A stretch of 64,000 bases of DNA from Flavobacterium notoginsengisoli (GTDB lineage: Bacteria; Bacteroidota; Bacteroidia; Flavobacteriales; Flavobacteriaceae): assembly GCF_014207905.1 (NCBI RefSeq), contig NZ_JACHLB010000001.1:310001-374000 (forward strand), in the 5' to 3' direction. Made by a program: the position numbers and the translations under genes. Shown here one piece after another: positions 34,558-44,215 of the stretch. How positions within the stretch are numbered: the first letter of the stretch is position 1; each line of letters starts with the position of its first letter. The notes below the pieces were generated by a model. The model made no database searches, had not been told where the DNA came from, and worked only from the letters and a program-made list of their open reading frames with translations.

Positions 34558-37500
34558 TTAAAGAATTATCTTTCTTGAACTAACATTCCCATTTTCTAAA
34601 GTAATTTTCACGAACAATACTTGATTTGTAACACCTAAATTTTCAATAAATATCCTTTTAGTTTCAATTCGATCTTTTTTATATAATTGATTTCCTAAAA
34701 CATCATATATACAAACTTCTTTAAGATTTTCATTTGATGATTCGATCGAAATAATGTGTTTTTTAACTGAAACTAAAACTTCTTCTATACTCTTGACATA
34801 AACATTCCTATCTAATTTTTTATCAGTAAAAACAATTGTAAAACGATCATCTGTAATTCCGCTTTCTGATTCAAATTGGTACGATGTTTCGCTTAGATTA
34901 TGAAGTTTATGTAAAACCTTATCCCATAAAAAAATGCTCTTTCCATTAAAAAAACTGTCCTGATGATCTATTTCTAGAATTAAAGAATTTTTATTAGCCA
35001 GTTTATATCCTAAAACAATTGAATCATTTTCGGTAAATGGCAGTTCTCGTCCTTGTATTACAAGTTTCTTGCTGTCAATTTTACTGTAAAAATCCATTAA
35101 TGGATTAGAATCAAGAGATTCTGCATCGTAAATTGCGTCTAAATCATTTGATGCTCCATCTGCATAACCCAATAAAATTTGCTTAAATATTCCATCTTGG
35201 CTTTTAAGATTCAGCCAAAAACGATGCTTTTCAATTTTACTTTCGGATGCTTCACTTTTAGAAGGCTTAAAAAAGGAACTGTTAGATCCCAAAATTCGCA
35301 TACTGTCATTAAATTCAAGAGTTCCAGCCGAGTTTGTTCTCAAAAAAAATGCTTGCCCTGAAGCTATGGTTCCATCTGGTGCCGAAGTATTTGCGCCAGA
35401 ACTTTCGGCAGAACTTGTCCCAACTCCTCCTAATAAATTATAAACTGCAAAATCATCTCTAGAATAATAATTATTTATAGGAGGCGTGTTATGTGTCCAG
35501 AAACACAAGGAAGTTTTGATTGTAGGCAAATTACTTTTTATAAAACTATCGGCATCAATAGCACTTGGATAAGGATTGCCAATAAGATAGGATTTATTTG
35601 CAAATGGAAGCTCAACATTGATTTTACCATTATTTGGAACTCCTTTAAAAATTCCCTCAAATATGGATCTTTCGGTAGTCGAATAATACTGTGGCGCTCT
35701 GATACTATAACCCTGTCCAGGATTCATCGTCATTGTTCCATACAAACTGACATTCCAACTCGAAATCGGATCATACCAATAATACTTATCTAAAAGTGTA
35801 TCTGGCGAAAAATCAAACATTTTCTGACCTGCTACTGGCGAAGACCAATATGTAACATCGAATCTTATAGCTGGATTTGTTTTTCTTTTTAGATGAATAA
35901 TTCCAGTATTAACCATGTCATCATCTGATTGGTACAAACTAGCAGCATTCTCTAAAATCAAAGTACCAAAACCGGTGTATGCAAATTCAATATTTAATGA
36001 ATTTTTCTCGAGAAGCGTTACAATTTTATCTTGAGCAACGCTACATGCGCAGATATTGGCACTTGTTAGATTTGGATAATTTTCATTAAAATACACATCT
36101 TTACCTGCCGAAGGAAAACCTGCTGACCACGAATTTCCATTCCAAATTGTAGTATTTACGCAAAGTTTCAAACGCGCAATTCTATGTTTTGAAATTCCAG
36201 AAACTGAGTTAAAAATACCGCCAATTAGCAATCTATAATCTACTGTAAAGTTCATTGCAAAAAGAGTATTATTTAATGACACAGCAAAAGAATCATCAAA
36301 AGACCCTGACGGCAATAACCTAATTAATCTCATTGCGGAAACATTTTTGTAGGTTCCTGAAAACGCCCCACCTACTAAAATTCTATCATCGGGCTGAATT
36401 AAAATGGTACGGACATCTCCTTTACTAAATCCTGTTCCAGAGTCGAATGTTGTATCTAGGCTTCCGTCGATGTTCAAACGAAGAATTCTTTTTTGAGAGA
36501 TTCCATCAAACGTCAAAAATGATCCTCCAACAATAATCTTTTGATCAGATTGTAAAGCAATCGCATAAACATATTTATCAAATCCTTCTCTAATTTTAAA
36601 ACTTAAATCAATTGTTCCATCAGAATTTAAACGAACTAATCCAGCAAAGGGCAATCCATTAAATGTTTTAAAATGACCACCGACAAGAATCTTACCGTCA
36701 GTTTGCACTACCACCGATTCAATAATACCATCTGCACCCAAACCAATATTAAAACTAGAATCTTTTGAGCCATCTGCCAGTAATCTTACTATTTTATTTG
36801 CATTAATTGCCGACCCAATGTATTTTGAAAATGCTCCTGCAACGATTATTTTTTGATCGGATTGAATGGCTAATGCATAAACTTGTCCATTAAAACCTTC
36901 TCCACAATAAAAAGAGTTATCTATTTGTCCGTCTTGAAAAATCCTTACGATTCGATTATTGACAATATCATTATATTTAGTAAAACTTCCACCAATAATT
37001 ATCTTTTGATCCTCTTGCAAAACAGCTGTTTTTACTAGATTATTTGCACCTACATTTTCAGCATTAAAAGCAGTATCAATTGCACCATCTTCTAAAAGAC
37101 AAGTAATCTTAGACACTAAAACTTTATTGAATTTTTTAAAATTGCCTCCAATAATCGTTTTCTTATTTGGGAGTGGTAAAATGGTTAAAACAGAATTGTC
37201 AAAACCAATACCCGAAGATAAATAAGCAGTATCAGCTTCTCCGTCATTGCTCATTTTTACCAATCTTCCTTGATTTTGTCCATTAAAAACTGCAAATGAT
37301 CCGCCAGCATACCAAGAATTTTCTTCATCAGTTTCTAAAGCCAAAACAGAAGCCGAAGCTGGTCCAGAACCGATATCAAAATCTGCTTTTTGTGTACCGT
37401 CTGAATTAAGATATGTTAATCTGTTTACTGGGCTATTGTTATAAAAACCCGTGAAAGATCCACCGATCATAATGTCACCAGACTGGCTAATTTTAATTAC

Positions 37501-38421
37501 TTCTACTCCTTCTTTACTAAAACCAGATCCAGTCAGAAAACTTTCATCCTTTGTTCCGTCTTCATTTAAACGGATAATCCGATTGACTACATTCGAGTTA
37601 TAAGAAGTAAAATTTCCTCCCAAAACAATTTTTCCATTAGTTTGTAGAGCAATAGCATTTACATCGTCATCGAAACCAGCTCCAGAGTTGAAACTTGAAT
37701 CATAACTTCCGTTGTTATTTAATCTAATAATTCTATTTGCAGGTGTGCCATTAAAAACAGTAAAATTTCCTGTAAGTACTATTTTTTCACTAGGCAGAAT
37801 TTTTACATGCGTAATGTTAAGGGCTGACCCATTATTAGTCAGAAAAGAAGAATCTAATGCTCCATTTGGCAATAAACGCGCTATACGGTTTACTGTTACT
37901 GAGTTGTATTTTGTAAAACTACCAACCATAATAATTTTACCATCTGATTGTAAGGCAATATCATAAATGATTCCTGTAGTTGCTCCCGTTGAAGTATTGA
38001 AACTGCTATCATAAGAGCCATCTGGATTTAAGCGGATAATTCTTCCAGCGCTAATTCCATTGTAAGCGGTAAAACTTCCTCCAATAATTATTTTGCCGTC
38101 TGGCTGTAAATAAGATGAATAAATTTTTCCATTAAATCCAGTTCCTGTATTGAAACTTTCGTCAATAGATCCATCTGGGTTGAGACGAGTTAGATAGGAA
38201 ACAGGAATTCCGTTTAGGCTTATATAATCTCCTCCAACAATTAAATTGCCATCTCTTTGAATTTGAAGTGTTCGCACAGCATTGTTAAAGCCATCGCCAA
38301 ACTCTCCATTATCAATTGTATTAAAAGAAGTATCGACCTTTCCTTGCTGGGCTAGAATCAGGTTTTGTAAAGGGAGAAAAAATAATATTAGTAAATACAG
38401 TACTTTTTTAATCAAAATCAT
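34558..38421 (-). CDS. Giant secreted protein: 14 delta-60 repeats plus type C-like C-terminal module
   Basis: From ATG 38421 it has 1287 residues; an upstream TTG at 38442 is less likely. A signal peptide (KKVLYLLILFFLPL, cut near LILAQ) is followed by about 14 repeats of about 51 residues (about 40-760) with the delta-60 pattern LQPDGKIIIGGSFT-YNG-RIIRLNPDGS-D-SF. A beta-helical linker (WNGNSWSAGFPSAGKDVYF) and the shared C-terminal module follow (VTYWSSPV, LIGNPYPSAIDAD, CFWTHNTPP, GYADGASNDLDAIYDAES, ending NVSSRKIIL). The delta-60 part probably folds as a large beta structure for adhesion; partners are unknown. It is in tandem with the Gly-rich paralogue. Confidence 0.9.
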   Translation of the reverse strand: MILIKKVLYLLILFFLPLQNLILAQQGKVDTSFNTIDNGEFGDGFNNAVRTLQIQRDGNLIVGGDYISLNGIPVSYLTRLNPDGSIDESFNTGTGFNGKIYSSYLQPDGKIIIGGSFTAYNGISAGRIIRLNPDGSYDSSFNTSTGATTGIIYDIALQSDGKIIMVGSFTKYNSVTVNRIARLLPNGALDSSFLTNNGSALNITHVKILPSEKIVLTGNFTVFNGTPANRIIRLNNNGSYDSSFNSGAGFDDDVNAIALQTNGKIVLGGNFTSYNSNVVNRIIRLNEDGTKDESFLTGSGFSKEGVEVIKISQSGDIMIGGSFTGFYNNSPVNRLTYLNSDGTQKADFDIGSGPASASVLALETDEENSWYAGGSFAVFNGQNQGRLVKMSNDGEADTAYLSSGIGFDNSVLTILPLPNKKTIIGGNFKKFNKVLVSKITCLLEDGAIDTAFNAENVGANNLVKTAVLQEDQKIIIGGSFTKYNDIVNNRIVRIFQDGQIDNSFYCGEGFNGQVYALAIQSDQKIIVAGAFSKYIGSAINANKIVRLLADGSKDSSFNIGLGADGIIESVVVQTDGKILVGGHFKTFNGLPFAGLVRLNSDGTIDLSFKIREGFDKYVYAIALQSDQKIIVGGSFLTFDGISQKRILRLNIDGSLDTTFDSGTGFSKGDVRTILIQPDDRILVGGAFSGTYKNVSAMRLIRLLPSGSFDDSFAVSLNNTLFAMNFTVDYRLLIGGIFNSVSGISKHRIARLKLCVNTTIWNGNSWSAGFPSAGKDVYFNENYPNLTSANICACSVAQDKIVTLLEKNSLNIEFAYTGFGTLILENAASLYQSDDDMVNTGIIHLKRKTNPAIRFDVTYWSSPVAGQKMFDFSPDTLLDKYYWYDPISSWNVSLYGTMTMNPGQGYSIRAPQYYSTTERSIFEGIFKGVPNNGKINVELPFANKSYLIGNPYPSAIDADSFIKSNLPTIKTSLCFWTHNTPPINNYYSRDDFAVYNLLGGVGTSSAESSGANTSAPDGTIASGQAFFLRTNSAGTLEFNDSMRILGSNSSFFKPSKSEASESKIEKHRFWLNLKSQDGIFKQILLGYADGASNDLDAIYDAESLDSNPLMDFYSKIDSKKLVIQGRELPFTENDSIVLGYKLANKNSLILEIDHQDSFFNGKSIFLWDKVLHKLHNLSETSYQFESESGITDDRFTIVFTDKKLDRNVYVKSIEEVLVSVKKHIISIESSNENLKEVCIYDVLGNQLYKKDRIETKRIFIENLGVTNQVLFVKITLENGNVSSRKIIL

Positions 38422-38509
38422 ATAATTAGAGTTAAAACACAAAAGAATTAACCTAAATTATAAAGGCTTAAACAATAGTACAATACCTAGATTTAGGGAT
38501 ATTTTAAAC

Positions 38510-38544
38510 AAAAAAAGCCCATCTTTTTAAGATGGGCTTTTTTT
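38510..38544. terminator. Strong terminator hairpin
   Basis: A 16-bp perfect stem (AAAAAAAGCCCATCTT, 38510-38525, with 38529-38544) around a TTT loop. It serves the minus-strand gene ending at 38557. Confidence 0.9.
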
Positions 38545-38556
38545 AAATGCTATAAA

Positions 38557-41500
38557 TTACAAGTTAGAATAAACGATTTTTTTAGTTAGAGTATGTCCAT
38601 TTTCTAAAGTTATTTTTACTAATAAAACTTGGCTTCCTGAATTAAGATTTGAAATCTGTAATTCTGTTGAATTAATATTAGTTTTAGTATATAACAATTG
38701 CGCTCCCACGTTATAAATGTTCACATCTTTAATCGTTTCTTTTGAAGAAGTGATTTTTAAAACTTTATTTTTCAGAGAAACTACTAAACTATTTTCAAAA
38801 TCTTCGAACTCTCCTGTTCCTAATGTTTTAGAAGTGTATCGAAGATTGAAACGATTTGCAAACGTTCCAGCTTCTGTCGTGAACTTATAGTTTTCAGTAC
38901 GTAAGTTTATTATTTTACTAGTTGTTAAATCTTCTAAATATACTTCTTGAGTATCGAAAAATCCGTCTGCATGATCAATTGAAATGGTATATTCTCCTGC
39001 AGTTGCTGCCTTGTATCCCAAAGGAACGATGTCTTTATTGTCAAAAGGAAGCGCACGTCCTTGAATAGTCATGTTGTTAGATTCGTTGATACTATAAAAA
39101 TCAGCACTTGTGTTAGAACCTAAAGTATTGGCATCAAAGTTAATATCAAAGCTATTTGTAGCTCCCTCAATATATCCGATTAAAGCCTGTTTAAAAGCTC
39201 CTAAATCATTAGAGAAATTAAGCCACAAACGGTTTCTTTCAATTTCATTTGATTCTTCTGATTCGGCAGTTTTGTAGAATTGTGTATTATTACCACTTCT
39301 ACGCATTGAGTTAGTAAAACTTAGTGTTGGCGTTTTTGGCCTAGCTAAAAATCCCTGTCCTGCTGCGATATACCCTTGAAAAGGTTGTCCGTTAAGATTT
39401 GCTCCCGAACTTGTATCTGTACCTCCAGTAAGATTAAATGCGGCAAAATCAGCATCATTATAATAATATTTCCCGTCTAGAGGATTTAGTACTGGAGAGG
39501 AATTATGAGTCCAAAAATAAAGTGTTCCTAAGTTTGTATTTCCATTAATCAATGCCGATGCACTAATTGCAGAAGGGTATGGATTACCCACTAAATTGTA
39601 TCTATCTTGTACTACAGTAGGGTTAATCGGGCCATTATTTGGAACACCTACAAATACTCCCGTAAATGGAGCTGGCGTATTAGTATCAAAAGACTGTGGA
39701 GCCCTTATATTATAACCTTTTCCAACCGCCATAGGCATGCCTCCATTAAGATCAACGGTCCAAGTTGAAGTAGGATCATACCAATAATATTTATCAAGTA
39801 GGGTATTCGGAGATAAAGTCGCCATGGTGAAAGCTGCATTTGTAACTGGCATTGACCAATATGTTGCATCCATACGTCTTACATTTGTTGTTCTCTCGTA
39901 ATTAATCTGCCCTGTGTTTCCAACATTTGTTGTTTGCATCAAACTTGAACCACTTCTAAATGTTAGCTGTCCGTTTGTAGTTACTGCATTAGTAATTACT
40001 AATGTTACACCAGTCTGCACTATAACACTTACGCCTGAATTAACAGTTAATGAACATCCATTAACAACAGGGGTTCCAGTTGGGAAAGGCGTTCCTAAGT
40101 CTGAAGCAATAACAATTCTTTTAGAACTAGTGGGAGCACCTCCAACCCAAGTTGAACCGTTCCATGTGCTTGTTGAATTATCAGCTATAGGTTGCGAAAC
40201 TGAAGTTGAAGCACATGTTGTTGAAGTTTGAACTGTGAAAGTGTAACTCCCAGCTGCCAGACCAGTTACATCATAAGGCGTTCCAGAACCAGTTAGCGTT
40301 GCCGTAGCTTGTCCTGTCTGATTAATTGTCCACGCACCTGATGGAAGATTTCCTAACCTTATCGTTCCTGTAGAATTGACACAATCAATATCTGTAAAAG
40401 ATGCTACACTTGGAGCTGCTTGAATTGCATTTATAGTTACATTGCCATATTCTGTCCCTGTTATTACTGGACTAGAACTTACAATTCTCATTTTATACCC
40501 TGTTCCTCCCCCAATTCCTGTAGGAATTGAGACATTTATAGAACCCGATGTTGTTGATGTTGTATTCCCAATACTTGTTGGTGATGCAAAACTTCCTGAA
40601 GCGTCTGATAATTGTACTGTGAAAGTATTTGAAGCCGAATAAGCTGGAATAGGCGCAGGGCCTCTAACTGTGTAAGGAACAGAAAAAGTTGATCCCGCAC
40701 AAAATGGAGATGCGACTGAAGTAATAACTATGTCTCTGATTCTAGCCAAAGCAAATAATCTATTTGTTCCAATACTAGCCGTAGTCGTTACTCCATTAGC
40801 AGTAGCTGTTCCTGCTATTAGAGAATAATTAGCTCCTGTATTTATACGCCCTCCAAGAGCATCTAATGGACTAATTGCTGTTTGACGTGATACCGCAATC
40901 CTACTATTAGTAAAGTTTGCCGAGGTTAACAAAGACCAATATTCGGTAGTGCTCAAAGTTGCTAAAGTTGTATTATCTGTAGCTCCTGGTGAGCCTGTAT
41001 CGAATGCCTCTACTTGAGCAGTAGCCCCGGCAATAGATGTAGTAGAAGGCGATATTAATGAAAATGGCAAATATTCAGCTCCCTTACCTACTGGGAATAA
41101 AAATGTGCTCGTAGATGAATTAGTGGGTAAAGTCCATCTTACAGGACCATTTATAAAAGAAGTCGCAGAACCACCAACGATGGCATTATTTGCAGTTCTT
41201 GTAACATTAAGTAAATTCGAAGTAGAAGTTGTTAAGTTACCACTTGTCATAGTAAGAGTATTTGTTACTACAATATCATCATTTAATCCATAAGTTGTTG
41301 TTGTAGAACAGCTAACTCCTGATGAATTATTTATAGTAAGGTTATAAAATGTAAAATTATTAACCCCCTTTCCTGTAATGAGTTGTGGACTAGTACCATT
41401 AAATATTACTGTACCTGTACCTGGTATTATATTTAATGCAGCGTTATCGGTATCTCTATTAAAATTACCGGCAACATAAAAATTACCATTAGGTAAAGTT

Positions 41501-42660
41501 GCGGAAGCTCCAGCTCCTTTTAGATTGAAATTACCTGAAAGATTAAAAGTAGTACAACTTGCTAATGTCACATCAGAACCAGTACCAAAATCACCTAAAA
41601 CTGTTAAAACACCTGCACCACTAGTTGATTTCGCTCCAAATTGTAACTCAAGATGAAAATAATCTGGAACATACGAAATCGTTTGGGCAGCAAAGCCATT
41701 ATACTGAACAGTACTGCCTGTCAGTAAAAATATCCTAGCTTTACTAAACAAAGTTGGAAAAACTGTAGATGTTGTACCACCGACAGTAGTTCTTCCAAGA
41801 AATAAAACTGTCCCGTTCTCTGCAGTAAGAGTTCCAACATTATTACCAGTAATTTGCTTTTGATCATCAATAAGTCTCGTTCCTGGCGTTTGTATCAAAA
41901 GATTATTACCAACAGTTATTGCTGCGTTCAAGGTTTTATCTCCTCCACCCGAAACTGTAAAATTATAATATGTATAAGGCCCTCCTACAGTTTGTGCACC
42001 ATTATTATTATAATTCACCGTCCCCGAAGGAGCGCTCAAACTTCCTCCACTAATAGTTCCTCCAACATTCAATAACCCGTTACCAGTATTAGAAAACGTA
42101 ATATTACTCCTTTGGGTACTTGTTCCCATAGTTACGTTATTTGTAACATTGACTATACCGTCACTACCAATACTCAAACTGTTAACTCTAGTATCGCTTC
42201 CTGAAGTATTCATGGTTATACTTGAAGCATTTAATGTACCTGAAACAACATTAATTACTGTATTTCTACTATTTTGAGTAGGAGCAGTAATTGTTATTGC
42301 TCCTGTTGTCAAAGTACCAGACGAATTTATTGTTAATGTATTATTACCAGTACCAGTATTTGTAATATTTAAAGTGGCGCAAACTGCTCCTCCAGTAGAT
42401 ATGATAGGTTTATTTGTCACGTTTGGAATAACAACGTCATGTGCCGGAAGAGGCACTTCATTTCGAGACCAGTTGGCAGCGACATACCAATCAGTATTTG
42501 AAGATCCATCCCAAGTATTTGTTTGTGCAAATCCAAAATTAATAACAAAAAACATCGCTAAACAGATCTGCCAAAAACTAGGAACAGGAGATTTCTTATT
42601 GAAAAGATTATTAGAAAATTGTAATAAAAAGCGAACAAACAAAAGTAGTTTTCGTTTCAT
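38557..42660 (-). CDS. Giant secreted beta-helical protein with type C-like C-terminal module
   Basis: The 1367-residue product has a long cationic N-terminus, then a signal segment (FWQICLAMFFVINFGFAQ). Beta-helix sequence rich in Thr, Asn and Gly (about 50-500, NLTINNSSG, TLTMTSGNLTTSTSN) is followed by Ig-like regions (to about 780) and a linker (STWNGSTWVGGAPTSSKR). The shared module (about 927-1367) starts RRMDATYWSMPV and ends LTKKIVYSNL. The last 440 residues are nearly the same as those of the gene ending at 47905, also in DNA. It is likely an adhesin exported by T9SS. It is separated from recX by 279 bp. Confidence 0.9.
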   Translation of the reverse strand: MKRKLLLFVRFLLQFSNNLFNKKSPVPSFWQICLAMFFVINFGFAQTNTWDGSSNTDWYVAANWSRNEVPLPAHDVVIPNVTNKPIISTGGAVCATLNITNTGTGNNTLTINSSGTLTTGAITITAPTQNSRNTVINVVSGTLNASSITMNTSGSDTRVNSLSIGSDGIVNVTNNVTMGTSTQRSNITFSNTGNGLLNVGGTISGGSLSAPSGTVNYNNNGAQTVGGPYTYYNFTVSGGGDKTLNAAITVGNNLLIQTPGTRLIDDQKQITGNNVGTLTAENGTVLFLGRTTVGGTTSTVFPTLFSKARIFLLTGSTVQYNGFAAQTISYVPDYFHLELQFGAKSTSGAGVLTVLGDFGTGSDVTLASCTTFNLSGNFNLKGAGASATLPNGNFYVAGNFNRDTDNAALNIIPGTGTVIFNGTSPQLITGKGVNNFTFYNLTINNSSGVSCSTTTTYGLNDDIVVTNTLTMTSGNLTTSTSNLLNVTRTANNAIVGGSATSFINGPVRWTLPTNSSTSTFLFPVGKGAEYLPFSLISPSTTSIAGATAQVEAFDTGSPGATDNTTLATLSTTEYWSLLTSANFTNSRIAVSRQTAISPLDALGGRINTGANYSLIAGTATANGVTTTASIGTNRLFALARIRDIVITSVASPFCAGSTFSVPYTVRGPAPIPAYSASNTFTVQLSDASGSFASPTSIGNTTSTTSGSINVSIPTGIGGGTGYKMRIVSSSPVITGTEYGNVTINAIQAAPSVASFTDIDCVNSTGTIRLGNLPSGAWTINQTGQATATLTGSGTPYDVTGLAAGSYTFTVQTSTTCASTSVSQPIADNSTSTWNGSTWVGGAPTSSKRIVIASDLGTPFPTGTPVVNGCSLTVNSGVSVIVQTGVTLVITNAVTTNGQLTFRSGSSLMQTTNVGNTGQINYERTTNVRRMDATYWSMPVTNAAFTMATLSPNTLLDKYYWYDPTSTWTVDLNGGMPMAVGKGYNIRAPQSFDTNTPAPFTGVFVGVPNNGPINPTVVQDRYNLVGNPYPSAISASALINGNTNLGTLYFWTHNSSPVLNPLDGKYYYNDADFAAFNLTGGTDTSSGANLNGQPFQGYIAAGQGFLARPKTPTLSFTNSMRRSGNNTQFYKTAESEESNEIERNRLWLNFSNDLGAFKQALIGYIEGATNSFDINFDANTLGSNTSADFYSINESNNMTIQGRALPFDNKDIVPLGYKAATAGEYTISIDHADGFFDTQEVYLEDLTTSKIINLRTENYKFTTEAGTFANRFNLRYTSKTLGTGEFEDFENSLVVSLKNKVLKITSSKETIKDVNIYNVGAQLLYTKTNINSTELQISNLNSGSQVLLVKITLENGHTLTKKIVYSNL

Positions 42661-42939
42661 ATCAATGTGGTATTTATTTTAAATTTGTTTTTGATTGCTA
42701 AAAAGCAAAAAGGGCATTCTTTATCTAAAAAAAACAATGTCTTGTGAATTTTCAATCAACTTAAAAAAGTTAAAATCTTGTTTTTCAACAAGATTAGACA
42801 ATTGTTAAATTACCTTACAAAATTATTTAAATTCGGCACATACACAACATTTTACAATCTTTCTTTTTCACAAACATTAACAAATTTTAGAAGTTTTTTG
42901 TAAGTAAATTGTCATTTTTGAATTTAATCGTTAAAAAGC

Positions 42940-43422
42940 ATGAAAAATCCGATGAAATGCGCTTTCACCATAAAAGAAGCTTTACAAAAATTAGAACACT
43001 TTTGTGCCTACCAAGAGCGATGTCATGAAGAAGTTGTTTCGAAATTATACAGTTTAAAAATGACCTCAGATGAGATTGACACTATCATTGTCAAGCTTAT
43101 TGAAGATAATTTTTTGAATGAAACTCGTTTTGCCTGCAGTTTTGCTCGTGGAAAACATCGCATTAAACATTGGGGAAAAATCAGGATCACTAATGAACTA
43201 AAAGCAAGACAAATTTCATCAGCAAATATCAATTTAGCTTTGAAAGAAATTTCTGCAGAAGAATATTTTGAAACATTTGAAAATCTTTCTGAAAGATGTT
43301 GGAATAATTTATCCGAAAATAACGCACTAAAAAAACGCAAAAAATTTTGCGATTATATGCTTCGAAGAGGTTATGAAAGTAATTTGGTTTACGAAAAAGT
43401 AAAAGAATTAGAAGTAAGCTAA
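42940..43422 (+). CDS. recX: Regulatory protein RecX
   Basis: The 160-residue all-helical product has the RecX pattern: LQKLEHFCAYQERCHEEVVSKL, DTIIVKLIEDNFLNETRFA, then FARGKHRIKHWGKIRITNEL, and a C-terminal RRGY-type helix (DYMLRRGYESNLV). RecX binds RecA filaments and limits recombination. Length is normal. A second ATG four codons in is an alternative start. It sits alone between two divergently transcribed surface-protein genes, not beside recA. Confidence 0.88.
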   Translation: MKNPMKCAFTIKEALQKLEHFCAYQERCHEEVVSKLYSLKMTSDEIDTIIVKLIEDNFLNETRFACSFARGKHRIKHWGKIRITNELKARQISSANINLALKEISAEEYFETFENLSERCWNNLSENNALKKRKKFCDYMLRRGYESNLVYEKVKELEVS

Positions 43423-43820
43423 TTCTTTAAAAATATAAAACTGCAATTCTTTCACAATCATCATTTCTAACTTCAGATTATACTAAAATCCGCACAAAAA
43501 ACCATTACAACATCTGGTTGTAAATTATTCCAATTTTGATCATTTTATTGCTAAACTCGCGTTTTTTAGTCCAAAAATTCAAAATCACCCTTAAAAAAAC
43601 ATCATTTTTTACGATTATTCTTATAATTATTTTTGAAGTTTTATAAGAATATCCGTAAGATGTTAATTTTTTTTGTGCATTTCGTCGAGTATTTTAACAA
43701 TTCATCGAATATATATAGGTATTGAAAACCCTCCTTATTTCTAGCTCGTAGATGTATATATCTTTGCTTCGACTGAAAAGTCCTATGCCAGCATAACAAA
43801 CTGATAGAAAACATTTAAGC
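43423..43820. other. Non-coding gap with promoter box upstream of the frameshifted surface-protein gene
   Basis: No gene is visible in these 398 bases. A -7 box TATCTTTG at 43759-43766 lies 55 bp before the ATG at 43821. No -33 box was found at normal spacing. Confidence 0.5.
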
Positions 43821-44213
43821 ATGAAAAAAACTTTACTTTTATTTTTATTGTTACCTTTTTTTGGATTTGCGCAACAATTGAGTGGTGATTATGTCATTAG
43901 CTCTGCAAATCCACTTGCAAACTTCAGAACTCTTGCACTTGCTGTTGATCAAATAAATACACGTGGAGTTAGTGGACCTGTAAGATTCTTACTTGATGAA
44001 GATCAGAATTTAACTTCTTTACTTTCAATCAATATCATTGCAAACACAAGTACAACTAACACGTTTACTATTAAACCAAACACTGGTAAAAACATTACTA
44101 TTACAACGACAATGGCTAGTCCATCAACTGGTATTCCTGCTGTTATTAGATTTAATGGCACTAACAACGTAATTATTGATGGTAGTAATTCGACTTTAAA
44201 TACTAAAATTTAA
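43821..44213 (+). CDS. N-terminal fragment of frameshifted giant surface protein
   Basis: The 130-residue reading frame begins with a signal peptide (MKKTLLLFLLLPFFGFAQ) and the start of a beta-helical domain (NIIANTSTTNTF, NVIIDGSNSTLNTKI), then stops at TAA 44211. The next frame continues the same protein without loss. Reading ACT AAA and then shifting by one base gives NTKNLTLTNTDNLGY, a natural beta-helix sequence. This fragment and the following frame are therefore one gene, 43821-47905. Confidence 0.8.
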   Translation: MKKTLLLFLLLPFFGFAQQLSGDYVISSANPLANFRTLALAVDQINTRGVSGPVRFLLDEDQNLTSLLSINIIANTSTTNTFTIKPNTGKNITITTTMASPSTGIPAVIRFNGTNNVIIDGSNSTLNTKI

Positions 44214-44215
44214 CT

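Noticed and set aside
34558..38442. TTG start at 38442 for the delta-60 protein, and TTG starts at 28191 and 57263 for two other secreted proteins
   Set aside because: In each case a downstream ATG is followed at once by a proper signal peptide; the longer forms bury it.
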